Source of the DNA: Longispora albida DSM 44784
GTDB lineage: Bacteria; Actinomycetota; Actinomycetes; Mycobacteriales; Micromonosporaceae
DNA length: 64,000 nucleotides
Direction of reading: 5' to 3'
Assembly: GCF_000379825.1 (NCBI RefSeq)
Contig: NZ_KB903825.1
Span: 186,001 to 250,000, forward strand
Shown one piece after another: positions 18,133 through 25,718 of this stretch (position 1 is its first letter; each line of letters starts with the position of its first letter). The translations under genes and the position numbers were made by a program. The notes beneath the pieces are model-generated. The model ran no database searches. It was not told the origin of the DNA and saw only the letters and a program-made list of their open reading frames with translations.

Positions 18133-19055
18133 GACTCGACCAGCCCTCGCGGGCCGCACTGGCCAATCCGACCCTGGTCACGAGCCTGGCCGTGGCGCCG
18201 GACGGCTCCGAAGTTCTGGCCGGCCAGGCCTCGGAGGACGGCCAGCCCGCGCTCAGCCGCTGGGCGCTGCCCGATCTGTCGCCGCTGGACGGGCCCGGCG
18301 GGGACCTGCTCGGCGAGGACACCTGCCGGGTCCTGGTGCGCGACGAGGCCGGGCGGGTGGCCCTGGCCGGATTCAGCCGGCAGCGGCTCGTCCTCATAGC
18401 GCCGGACGGAACCCGGACGGAACCCGTCCCCGGCGACGTGGTCTGGGCCGAGCTGGGCGGGGGCCTCCTGGCCAGCAGCGGTACCCAGACCGAGCTGTAC
18501 GCACTGGACTCCGCGGCCCCGGAGCTCCTGTGGCGCCTCGACCCCCCGGCTCCCCGCCTGCCGAACCAGCCGAGCCTCGCCCCGCTCATCTCCCTCGGCG
18601 CCGACCGCAAGAGCTTCACGGTCGGTGGCACGGGCGATCCCGAGGTCCGGGTGTACCCGATCGGCGGCGGCCCCGCCGAGGCCGTCCTCACCGGAGCCCC
18701 CGAGCGGCTGCGCTGGCTCGGCCAGGCCCCCGGTAGCGGGTACGTCCTCGCGATCGACGCCGACGCGCGCTCCACAGTGGTGTGGAAGGCCGGTGCGGCC
18801 GGGCCCCACCTGCCGGACATCTTCGGCGAGGAGGCCCAGCAGTACTGGTCGGCGGCGTTCCATCCCGACGGGGAGCACGTCGCACTGGGCATGCTGTCCG
18901 GGTACGTCGACATCTTCCGGCTGCCGGACGGCGAGATCACCGACAGCCAGAGCCGGCACACGGGCCGGGTCCAGGCCCTCGCGTTCACGCCGGACGGCTC
19001 GCTGCTGCTGAGCGGGGGCGACGACGGGCAGCTGCTGGCCTGGCCGGTGCGCTGA
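18129..19055 (+). CDS. WD40-like propeller protein coupled to the cargo-like gene
   Basis: 308 residues. The ATG lies inside the upstream stop (ATGA), so translation is coupled to the 1178-residue cargo-like protein. WD40/TolB-like blades can be seen throughout: TSLAVAPDGSEVLAGQ, WSAAFHPDGEHVALG, QALAFTPDGSLLLSGGDD and the closing QLLAWPVR. There is no signal peptide or membrane segment, so it is cytoplasmic. Coupling to a nuclease-like cargo suggests an immunity protein, a loading chaperone or an adaptor to the injection apparatus. Nothing in the sequence decides between these. Confidence 0.72.
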   Translation: MRLDQPSRAALANPTLVTSLAVAPDGSEVLAGQASEDGQPALSRWALPDLSPLDGPGGDLLGEDTCRVLVRDEAGRVALAGFSRQRLVLIAPDGTRTEPVPGDVVWAELGGGLLASSGTQTELYALDSAAPELLWRLDPPAPRLPNQPSLAPLISLGADRKSFTVGGTGDPEVRVYPIGGGPAEAVLTGAPERLRWLGQAPGSGYVLAIDADARSTVVWKAGAAGPHLPDIFGEEAQQYWSAAFHPDGEHVALGMLSGYVDIFRLPDGEITDSQSRHTGRVQALAFTPDGSLLLSGGDDGQLLAWPVR

Positions 19056-19107
19056 CTCCTCGCGGGTACGAGCGAGTACCGGCATCCTGGCCAGGCACAA
19101 TGACCCG

Positions 19108-19470
19108 ATGGAGATCTGGAACAACCCGGCGTGCAGCAAGTGTGCCGCCGCACGCGAGACGCTCGACGCCGCCCACGTCCCGTACACCCTCCGGCCCTAC
19201 CTGGAGCAGCCGCCGACCGAGGCCGAGCTGCGCGAGGTCCTGGCCAAGCTCGGCATGGAGCCGTGGGAGATCTGCCGTCTCGGCGAGCCGGCCGCCAAGG
19301 AGCTGGGCCTGGCCGACTGGGGTCACGAGGCCCCGGAGCGCTGGATCTCCGTCATGACGGCCCATCCCGAGCTGATCCAGCGGCCGATCCTGATCCTGGA
19401 CAACGGGCGCGCACTGGTCGGCCGGACAGCCACGGCACTGGCCGAGGCCGTGTCGGAAGCCGGGGACTAG
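19108..19470 (+). CDS. ArsC/Spx-family thioredoxin-fold protein
   Basis: 120 residues, typical of the ArsC family. The active-site loop NNPACSKCAAARETL has Cys9 and Cys12, a CxxC arrangement rather than the single Cys of plasmid arsenate reductases. The C-terminal part includes HPELIQRPILI, equivalent to the conserved RPI strand of the family. It could be a glutaredoxin-dependent arsenate reductase or a redox protein of unknown substrate. No ars operon surrounds it. Confidence 0.8.
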   Translation: MEIWNNPACSKCAAARETLDAAHVPYTLRPYLEQPPTEAELREVLAKLGMEPWEICRLGEPAAKELGLADWGHEAPERWISVMTAHPELIQRPILILDNGRALVGRTATALAEAVSEAGD

Positions 19471-19477
19471 AGCGCGC

Positions 19478-19882
19478 ATGGCGGGCGAGAAGGACCTGGC
19501 GACCCTGCTGTCCACTATGGACCCCGAGGTCCACGACGGCGAGTACGTGTTCGTGACGGTGCCGGACGGGCAGCAGCCGGACGGCGTCCACCCGGTGGTC
19601 ACCGTGGCCGAACGGGAGGGCCTGACGCTCGTACTCCCCCGCGCCGAGGCCGACGGGCACGGCCTGCCCTACGAGTACGTGGCCGGCTGGCTCACGCTCC
19701 GCGTGCACTCGGCGCTCGACGCGGTGGGCCTGACGGCGGCGGTCGCGACGAGGCTGGCCGGGGCCGGGATCAGCTGCAACGTCGTCGCGGGCTATTTTCA
19801 TGATCACCTTTTCGTACCGCACGCCGACGCGTCCCGCGCCGCCGGCCTCCTCATGACCGAACCCCGAGACGCAGGAGCCTGA
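19478..19882 (+). CDS. ACT domain-containing protein
   Basis: 134 residues. It resembles the small actinobacterial ACT-domain proteins with an EYVFVTVPDGQ start, EREGLTLVLPRAEADGHGL and a C-terminal second ACT half (AGISCNVVAGYFHDHLFVP). ACT domains usually bind amino acids or small ligands. It lies 7 bp after the ArsC-like gene and 3 bp before the PLP lyase, so probably one operon. An amino-acid sensing role beside the lyase is plausible but not shown. Confidence 0.75.
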   Translation: MAGEKDLATLLSTMDPEVHDGEYVFVTVPDGQQPDGVHPVVTVAEREGLTLVLPRAEADGHGLPYEYVAGWLTLRVHSALDAVGLTAAVATRLAGAGISCNVVAGYFHDHLFVPHADASRAAGLLMTEPRDAGA

Positions 19883-19885
19883 GAG

Positions 19886-20980
19886 ATGACGGAGACCGCG
19901 ACCGAGCGCCGGGTCCGGCTGATGCGTGCCAGCGAACGGCTGCTGTCCGGTGGCGGGTGGATGTCGCCGGCCGAGCGGCTGGCGGCTATCCAGGAGTACG
20001 CGGCCAGCCATCCGCTCCCCGACGTCTACGGCGAGGGCGGGGCCCTGACCACCCTGGAGGAACGCGTCGCCGGCCTGCTCGGTACCGAGGGCGCCCTCTA
20101 CTTCCCCACCGGCACGATGGCCCAGCAGGTGGCGTTGCGTGTGTGGGCCGAACGCACCGGTAACCCGGTCGTGGCCATGCATCCGCTGCACCACCCGGAG
20201 GTCCACGAACGGCATGCGTACTCGGCGCTGTCCGGGCTGCGTTCCGTCTGGCCGGCGCAGGCCCCCCGGCTGGCCACGCCGCCGGAGATCGCCGAGTGCG
20301 AGTCCTTCGGCACGTTCATGGCTGAGCTGCCGCTGCGCGAGGCCGGCTTCGTGCTCCCCAGCTGGGACGAGCTGACCGCGTCGGTGGCCGCCGCCCGTGA
20401 CCGCGAGGCCGTCGTCCACTTCGACGGGGCGCGGCTCTGGGAGTCCACTGTGCACCTCGGGCACACCCTGCCCGAGATCACGGCCCTCGCCGACAGCGTG
20501 TACGTGTCGTTCTACAAGACGCTCAACGGGCTGTCGGGCGCGGCGGTGGCCGGTTCGGAGGACTTCCTCCGGGACGCGCGGACGTGGCGGCACCGGTACG
20601 GCGGGCAGCTCTTCCAGCAGTGGCCTGCCGCGATGTCCGCGCTGGCGGGGCTGGACACGATCCTGCCGAGGCTGCCGGAGTACGTGGCTCACGCGAAGGT
20701 CGTGGCTGCCGCGCTGGGCCAGCATGCCGAGGTCTACCCGGCCGTCCCGCACACCCACCAGTTCCAGGTGTGGCTGCCGTACCCGGCGAAGGCGCTCCAG
20801 GATGCGGTGCTGACCGTGGCCGAGGAGCTGGGCTGGTGGACGATCGGCGGCTGGCGCGAACCCGGCAGGCCCGGCCACTCGATGGCCGAGGTGACGATCG
20901 CGGAGCGTGCGCTGGAATGGTCGCCGGCCGACGTCACGGCGGGCATCACGGCGCTCGTCGAGGCCGCGAAGGGCCGCTGA
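19886..20980 (+). CDS. PLP-dependent beta-eliminating lyase / threonine aldolase family protein
   Basis: 364 residues. Fold-type I PLP enzyme with the cofactor lysine in VYVSFYKTLNGLSGAA and the aspartate that contacts the pyridine nitrogen in VVHFDGARLWES. The N-terminal LPDVYGEGGALTTLEERVA and FPTGTMAQQVALR correspond to the threonine aldolase family entry motifs. It is longer and clearly different from the second threonine aldolase at 35279, so the substrate may be another beta-hydroxy or beta-substituted amino acid. Confidence 0.83.
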   Translation: MTETATERRVRLMRASERLLSGGGWMSPAERLAAIQEYAASHPLPDVYGEGGALTTLEERVAGLLGTEGALYFPTGTMAQQVALRVWAERTGNPVVAMHPLHHPEVHERHAYSALSGLRSVWPAQAPRLATPPEIAECESFGTFMAELPLREAGFVLPSWDELTASVAAARDREAVVHFDGARLWESTVHLGHTLPEITALADSVYVSFYKTLNGLSGAAVAGSEDFLRDARTWRHRYGGQLFQQWPAAMSALAGLDTILPRLPEYVAHAKVVAAALGQHAEVYPAVPHTHQFQVWLPYPAKALQDAVLTVAEELGWWTIGGWREPGRPGHSMAEVTIAERALEWSPADVTAGITALVEAAKGR

Positions 20981-20995
20981 CCGGAGCCGCTGTGA

Positions 20996-21087
20996 GCTTC
21001 CGGGGAGCGTGGCCGGAGCCTCCCGCACGCGGCACGCTCCCCGGAAGCGGCTGAACCCGGGTACCCCGATGCGCGCGGGGTACCCGG
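20996..21087. terminator. two tandem hairpins between convergent genes
   Basis: The first hairpin has perfect 16-bp arms (GCTTCCGGGGAGCGTG at 20996-21011, complement at 21033-21048). The second has 11-bp arms (CCGGGTACCCC at 21057-21067, complement at 21077-21087). They fill the gap between the lyase stop (20980) and the subtilisin stop (21099), consistent with one terminator for each direction. Confidence 0.75.
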
Positions 21088-21098
21088 AGCCGGTGTGA

Positions 21099-22868
21099 CT
21101 AGAAGGTCAGGTTCCAGGCGTCGATCCTGCCGACGTCCTGGCTGGCGACGTCCTGGACGCGGAGCTTCCAGGTGCCGTTCGCGACCTCCGCCGACGCGTT
21201 CACCGTGTACGTCTTGATCACGTTGTCCGCGCCGTCGCTGTTGGTGATGTCCTCGAGCAGGTAAACCGAGCCGTCCGGGGCGACCAGGGAGATGATCAGG
21301 TCACCGCGGTAGGTGTGCTTGATGTCCACGCCGACCTTGAGGGTGGCCGGGGCGTTGCCCGTCACGCCGGTCACCGCGATGGAGCTCTCCACCGTGGCGT
21401 TGTCGTTGATGGTGACGTCGGTCAGGTTCTCGAAGTACTTGCCCGGCGGCACGGTGGTGCCGACGGCCTTGAGCGCGTCGACCTGGCCCTCACCGAAGAA
21501 CGAGTTGTTCGCGGTGGTGCCGGTGCACCGGCTGTCCGACGGGCAGGCCGTGTCGTTGGCCTGGGTGGCCAGCTTGGCCCGGATGTCGGCCGGGGTGAAG
21601 GTCGGGTTGACGCTGGCGATCAGCGCCGCGACGCCCGCGACGTGCGGGGAGGCCATCGAGGTGCCGTTCATGTTGCCGTACTTGCCACCCGGCAGCGTCG
21701 AGTACACGCCCGACGAGCCGTCGCCACCCGGAGCCGCCACGTCGATGATGTTCGAGCCGAAGTTGGAGTACGAGGCCTTCAGGCTGGTGCCGTTGCCCAT
21801 CGCGGCCACCGTGACGACGCCCGGCAGCTCGGTCGGGATGTCGATGCAGGAGTTGTTGATGGTGCGGGTGACCGGGGTCGAGTCGTTGGGGCTCGACGAG
21901 TCGGTCGTCTTGTTCGCCAGGTTGTAGTTGGAGTTACCGGCGGCGGCGACCTGGAGCGAGCCCTTGCCCTCTGCGTACTGCTGGGCGCGGTTGACGCCCT
22001 CGATGATCGCTGCCTGGTCGAGGTTGTCCGGGCAGTTGAACATCCACGGGTCGGTGTAGTAGCTGTTGTTGGTGACCTTGAAGCCGTGGTCACCGGCCCA
22101 CATGAAGCCGCAGATGGTGTTCTCCGCGTAGAACATGCTGGTGCTGGGCTCGGCGATCCGGACGGAGGAGATCTTCACCCCCGGCGCGACACCGATGACG
22201 CCCTTGCTGTTCTTCGCGGCGGCCACGGTGCCCGCCACGTGGGTGCCGTGCGTGCCGACGTCACGCCACGCGCCGGTCCGGGTGTCGGTCTTGCCGTAGG
22301 CGCAGGAGACCGAGTCGGCGGCGTTGAAGTTCGGCGCGAGGTCCTGGTGCTGGTCGTCCACGCCGGTGTCGAGGATGCCGACCTTGACGGTGGACGAGCC
22401 GGTGTTCACGGCCCAGGCCTGGTCGGCCTTGATCTGGGTCATGTCCCAGCGGTTCGACTCGGTCAGGGTCGTCGTCTGCTGGGCGGGGTTGGCCGGGAGG
22501 GCCGGGTTGTAGGCGTCGGCAGGCACGTCCGTGGTCCGGGTCGCGCCGACCTTCTGGATGCCGGAGACGCCACGCAGGGTGCTGGCGAAGGTCGACGAGG
22601 TCGAGTGCGCGACGACGACCCCGATCGCGTCGTAGTAGGAGAAGACGGTGCCGCCGTTGTTCGTGACGGCTGTGCGGGCGGCAGTCGTGTCACCGGGGGC
22701 GACGATGACCAGGTAGGCGCGGGTGCCGGCCGCCCAGGCGGTCGAGCCGGACGGCGCGGCGGCCGCCGGGGAGAGCCCGGCTGGGGAGGCCGCGAAGGCT
22801 AGCGCGGCGCCGAGGGCGGCAGCGGCCACAGTGGAGCGCCGCAGCCTGCTGGCTGTGAGGGGAAACAA
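21099..22868 (-). CDS. secreted S8 subtilisin-like protease with C-terminal P domain
   Basis: 589 residues from TTG 22868, chosen because GGAGGA precedes it and the protein then begins with a proper signal peptide (SRLRRSTVAAAALGAALAF, ending near APSG). The propeptide (inhibitor I9-like) lies at about residues 45-130. The triad is intact: Asp in VGILDTGVDDQHQD, His in GTHGTHVAGTVAAA and Ser in NGTSMASPHVAGVAAL. The last ~110 residues (IKHTYRGDLIISLVAPDGS, GTWKLRVQDVASQDVGRI) are a proprotein-convertase P domain. It is exported and autoprocessed by family rule. It probably degrades extracellular protein. Confidence 0.93.
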   Translation of the reverse strand: MFPLTASRLRRSTVAAAALGAALAFAASPAGLSPAAAAPSGSTAWAAGTRAYLVIVAPGDTTAARTAVTNNGGTVFSYYDAIGVVVAHSTSSTFASTLRGVSGIQKVGATRTTDVPADAYNPALPANPAQQTTTLTESNRWDMTQIKADQAWAVNTGSSTVKVGILDTGVDDQHQDLAPNFNAADSVSCAYGKTDTRTGAWRDVGTHGTHVAGTVAAAKNSKGVIGVAPGVKISSVRIAEPSTSMFYAENTICGFMWAGDHGFKVTNNSYYTDPWMFNCPDNLDQAAIIEGVNRAQQYAEGKGSLQVAAAGNSNYNLANKTTDSSSPNDSTPVTRTINNSCIDIPTELPGVVTVAAMGNGTSLKASYSNFGSNIIDVAAPGGDGSSGVYSTLPGGKYGNMNGTSMASPHVAGVAALIASVNPTFTPADIRAKLATQANDTACPSDSRCTGTTANNSFFGEGQVDALKAVGTTVPPGKYFENLTDVTINDNATVESSIAVTGVTGNAPATLKVGVDIKHTYRGDLIISLVAPDGSVYLLEDITNSDGADNVIKTYTVNASAEVANGTWKLRVQDVASQDVGRIDAWNLTF

Positions 22869-23016
22869 TGCGTCCTCCGATAACCCGGTGGTGCCGAGGG
22901 GACACCAGGCGAGCCCTCCGAAATCGAGGGGGTGACGCAAGATAGCCGAACTCTTACTTAAGACGAAAAGGCTTTCGGCTTAAGGGTTAATTAAGAAGTA
23001 CTGACCTCGTGACCGA

Positions 23017-23038
23017 CGGTGCCCGAGCATGGGCACCG
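23017..23038. terminator. hairpin downstream of the LigD polymerase gene
   Basis: An 8-bp inverted repeat (CGGTGCCC / GGGCACCG, 6-nt loop) 7 bp beyond the stop of the minus-strand ligD polymerase gene. The stem is short, so this is a probable rather than certain terminator. Confidence 0.5.
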
Positions 23039-23044
23039 CCGACT

Positions 23045-23890
23045 CTAAATTCCGATACCCAGGAGGGAACTGAACAGATCCCCCGTCGTCACAATCCGTT
23101 GCAGGACCTCGGCCGTCCCGAGCAGCCGGGGTTCCTCGTCCCAGCTGAAGGGCGCGGAGACGGTCGGCACGGCCCCGGCTCGCAGCGAGTACGGGGCGAC
23201 CGTGGTCTTGGCGGCGTTGTTCTGGCTCCAGTCCACGAGGACCTTGCCCGGCCGGAGCGCCCGCTCCATCCTGGACACCACCAGCTCTGGCGTCTCGGCT
23301 TCCAGCTCCTCCGCGAGCCCCTTCACGTACTCGGACACGACGGTGGCGGTGGACGTGCCCTCCAGCGCGCACATGAGCTGCATGCCCTTGCGCCCGCTCG
23401 TTTTCGGCAGCGCCTCGTGGCCGTCGGCGGCCAGCCGGTCGCGGAGCCGCGCGGCGACGGCGAAGCACTCGGCCAGCCCGGCGGGCGGGCCGGGGTCGAG
23501 GTCGATGACGAGCCGGTCGGGATGCTTGCGCGTTCCGGCCCTCCACTGTGGTACGTGGAGTTCGAGTGCCGCGAGGTTGGCGAGCCAGACCAGCGTGGCC
23601 AGTTCCTCGACGAGGACGTAGTCGACGTCGCCGTCACGGTGCGTGGGGACCCAGTCCGGGGTGTGGCTGGGGGCCTGCTTCTCGAAGAAGCTCTTGCCGA
23701 GCGCGCCGTCCGGGAAGCGGATCCGGGTCACCGGCCTGCCGGACAGGTGCGGGATGATCACGGGTGCCATCTGGCGGTAGTAGTCGATGACCTCGGCCTT
23801 CGTGACCCCCGGGTACAGCTCCTTGTCCAGGTTCGACAGGGTGAGGACGCGGCCTTCGACCTCGACCCTGACCTTCGCGTCCCTACTCAT
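23045..23890 (-). CDS. ligD: LigD polymerase/primase domain protein (NHEJ)
   Basis: 281 residues. Stand-alone archaeo-eukaryotic-primase-type polymerase of bacterial non-homologous end joining. Motifs: LTLSNLDKELYPGVTKAE at the N terminus, catalytic aspartates in LVIDLDPGP, KTSGRKGMQLMCAL, and the third acidic motif in KVLVDWSQNN. It fills gaps and adds ribonucleotides at ends held by Ku. The start overlaps the ligase gene stop by 8 bp (ATGAGTAG), so the two halves of LigD are translated together from one transcript. No nuclease (phosphoesterase) domain is attached. Confidence 0.93.
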   Translation of the reverse strand: MSRDAKVRVEVEGRVLTLSNLDKELYPGVTKAEVIDYYRQMAPVIIPHLSGRPVTRIRFPDGALGKSFFEKQAPSHTPDWVPTHRDGDVDYVLVEELATLVWLANLAALELHVPQWRAGTRKHPDRLVIDLDPGPPAGLAECFAVAARLRDRLAADGHEALPKTSGRKGMQLMCALEGTSTATVVSEYVKGLAEELEAETPELVVSRMERALRPGKVLVDWSQNNAAKTTVAPYSLRAGAVPTVSAPFSWDEEPRLLGTAEVLQRIVTTGDLFSSLLGIGI

Positions 23891-24767
23891 GGTCGAGGAC
23901 CTTGCGCAGCCGGGGGAAGCGCAGCCGCCCGGCGTTGGTCAGCTGCCCGTAGGCCACCTCCACCACGATCAGCGGCTCGACCCAGCGTGCGCCACGCCGA
24001 TCCTCCGGCGGCAGGGCCTCAGCGAAGGGCGAGGTGGGCCTGGCGAGCGGTTCGAGCAGGCCGAGCAGCCGTTCCTCCGTGGCCGCCGAGATGCCACCCC
24101 CGACCCTGCCCCGGAAGACCAGGCCCTCTTCTTCCTCTGTACCGACGAGCAGCGCCCCCAGCCGCCGCGCCCCCGGCCGCCACCCGCCGACGAGAACGTC
24201 CATCGTGGACTCGTTCTTGCACTTGACCCAGTCGGCGCTCCGCAGCCCCGGCCGGTACTGCGAGGTGCGGCGCTTGGCCACCACGCCTTCGAGCCCGAGC
24301 TGCGCCGAGGCCGTGTACGTGGCCGGCCCGTCGTCGAAGGCCGGCGGCACCGCCCAGTGCGGCCCGGCCAGCCCCAGCTCGTCCAGCCGCGCCCGGCGCT
24401 CCTCGTACGGGAGCTCGCACAGGTTCTCGCCGGCCAGGTACGGCAGGTCGAAGATCAGGTACGTGACGGGCAGCCGGGCGGCCAGCGCCGCCGGTGGCCG
24501 GTCCCGGTGCATCCGCTCGGCGAGCAGCTCGAAGCTCGGCCTGCCGTCGGCGAGCACGACGACCTCGCCGTCGAGCACCGTGCCGGGCGGGAGCGAGAGG
24601 CCGCTCAGCTCCGGGTACCGGGAAGTGACGTTCGTGCCGGAACGGGCACTCAGCCGCAGGCCGGGGTCGAACGTGGCGACCACCCGCACCCCGTCCCATT
24701 TCAGCTCGAACACCCACTCGGGACCGGAGGGCAGTGGCCCCGGAGTCGCCAGCATCGGCGGGAACAT
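23883..24767 (-). CDS. ligD: ATP-dependent DNA ligase, LigD ligase domain (NHEJ)
   Basis: 294 residues from ATG 24767 (the frame is open upstream, but MFPPMLATPGPLPSGPEWVF is the normal LigD ligase start). The nucleophile lysine is in FELKWDGVRVVA (motif I). Other nucleotidyltransferase motifs include LDGEVVVL, TYLIFDLPY, EGVVAKRRTS and the final ADWVKCKN. An OB-fold C-terminal domain follows (LVGTEEEEGLVFRGRVG). It seals breaks in partnership with Ku and the downstream polymerase. It is divergent from ku, with a shared 48-bp promoter region. Confidence 0.94.
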   Translation of the reverse strand: MFPPMLATPGPLPSGPEWVFELKWDGVRVVATFDPGLRLSARSGTNVTSRYPELSGLSLPPGTVLDGEVVVLADGRPSFELLAERMHRDRPPAALAARLPVTYLIFDLPYLAGENLCELPYEERRARLDELGLAGPHWAVPPAFDDGPATYTASAQLGLEGVVAKRRTSQYRPGLRSADWVKCKNESTMDVLVGGWRPGARRLGALLVGTEEEEGLVFRGRVGGGISAATEERLLGLLEPLARPTSPFAEALPPEDRRGARWVEPLIVVEVAYGQLTNAGRLRFPRLRKVLDHE

Positions 24768-24815
24768 GAGCCGATTTTCGCAGTTCAGGGCGGGTCGTGG
24801 TGCCATCCTGGACAG

Positions 24816-25718
24816 GTGAGGGCGATCTGGAAGGGCGCTGTTTCCTTCGGGCTCGTGTCCATCGGCGTCCAGCTGTACTCGGCGACCGAGGAGAAGGACC
24901 TGAAGTTCCACCAGGTGCACCGCGAGGACGGTGGCCGGATCCGCTACAAGCGGGTCTGCGAGGTCTGCGCGAAGGAGGTCGGCTACTCCGACATCGTGAA
25001 GGGCTACGACCTCGGCGGCGGCGACCTGGTGCTCCTGGACGAGGACGACTTCAAGGGCCTGCCGCTGTCCAGCTCACGGGCCGTCGAGGTACTGGAGTTC
25101 GTGCCGGCCGAGCAGATCGACCCGATCCTCTACAACAAGGCGTACTACCTGGAGCCGGCCGAGGCGGCCGTCCGGCCGTACGTCCTGCTCCGCGACGCGC
25201 TGGCCGGCGGCGGCAAGGTCGCGATCGTGAAGGTGGCCCTGCGGCAGCGGGAGGCGCTCGCGACCCTCCGGGTACACGAGAATGTCCTGGTCCTGAACAC
25301 CATGCTGTGGCCGGACGAGATCCGCAAGCCCAAGTTCGGCTTCCTCGACGACGACGTGAAGGTCAGGCCGCAGGAGCTGAAGATGGCCGAGTCGCTGATC
25401 GAGACGATGACCGGCGACTTCGAGCCCTCCGACTACCACGACGACTACCGCAAGGCGCTCCAGGAGGTCGTGGACGCGAAGATCGCCGGCCGCGAGGTCG
25501 TCGCGCCCGAGGCACCTGTCATGGCCGAGGGCAAGGTGATCGACCTGATGGCCGCGCTCAAGGCGAGCGTCGAGCAGGCCAAGAGCCCGGCGGCCGCAGA
25601 GAAGAAGCCAGCCAGGAAAGCCACTCCGGCGAAGAAGGCACCCGCGAAGAAGGCCGCGGCGAAACGCGCGCTCAAGGCCGTGCCCGCCCCGGCCAAGCGC
25701 GCCCGCAAGTCAGCGTAG
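24816..25718 (+). CDS. ku: Ku homodimer DNA end-binding protein
   Basis: 300 residues from GTG 24816. The family start MRAIWKGAVSFGLVSIGV and the zinc-free core (FHQVHREDGGRIRYKRVCE) are typical of bacterial Ku. LNTMLWPDEIRKP and QELKMAESLI mark the end of the bridge region. The tail after about residue 255 is a Lys/Ala/Pro-rich basic extension (KKAPAKKAAAKRALKAVP), as in mycobacterial and Streptomyces Ku, which helps threading and LigD recruitment. It ends one base before the convergent AidB-like gene. Confidence 0.95.
   Translation: MRAIWKGAVSFGLVSIGVQLYSATEEKDLKFHQVHREDGGRIRYKRVCEVCAKEVGYSDIVKGYDLGGGDLVLLDEDDFKGLPLSSSRAVEVLEFVPAEQIDPILYNKAYYLEPAEAAVRPYVLLRDALAGGGKVAIVKVALRQREALATLRVHENVLVLNTMLWPDEIRKPKFGFLDDDVKVRPQELKMAESLIETMTGDFEPSDYHDDYRKALQEVVDAKIAGREVVAPEAPVMAEGKVIDLMAALKASVEQAKSPAAAEKKPARKATPAKKAPAKKAAAKRALKAVPAPAKRARKSA

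Noticed and set aside
14398-18159. Long minus-strand extension upstream of the GNAT at 13993 (about 1250 residues)
   Set aside because: Leu/Gly/Arg-rich antisense of the cargo-like gene. Only the last 134 codons form a real protein.
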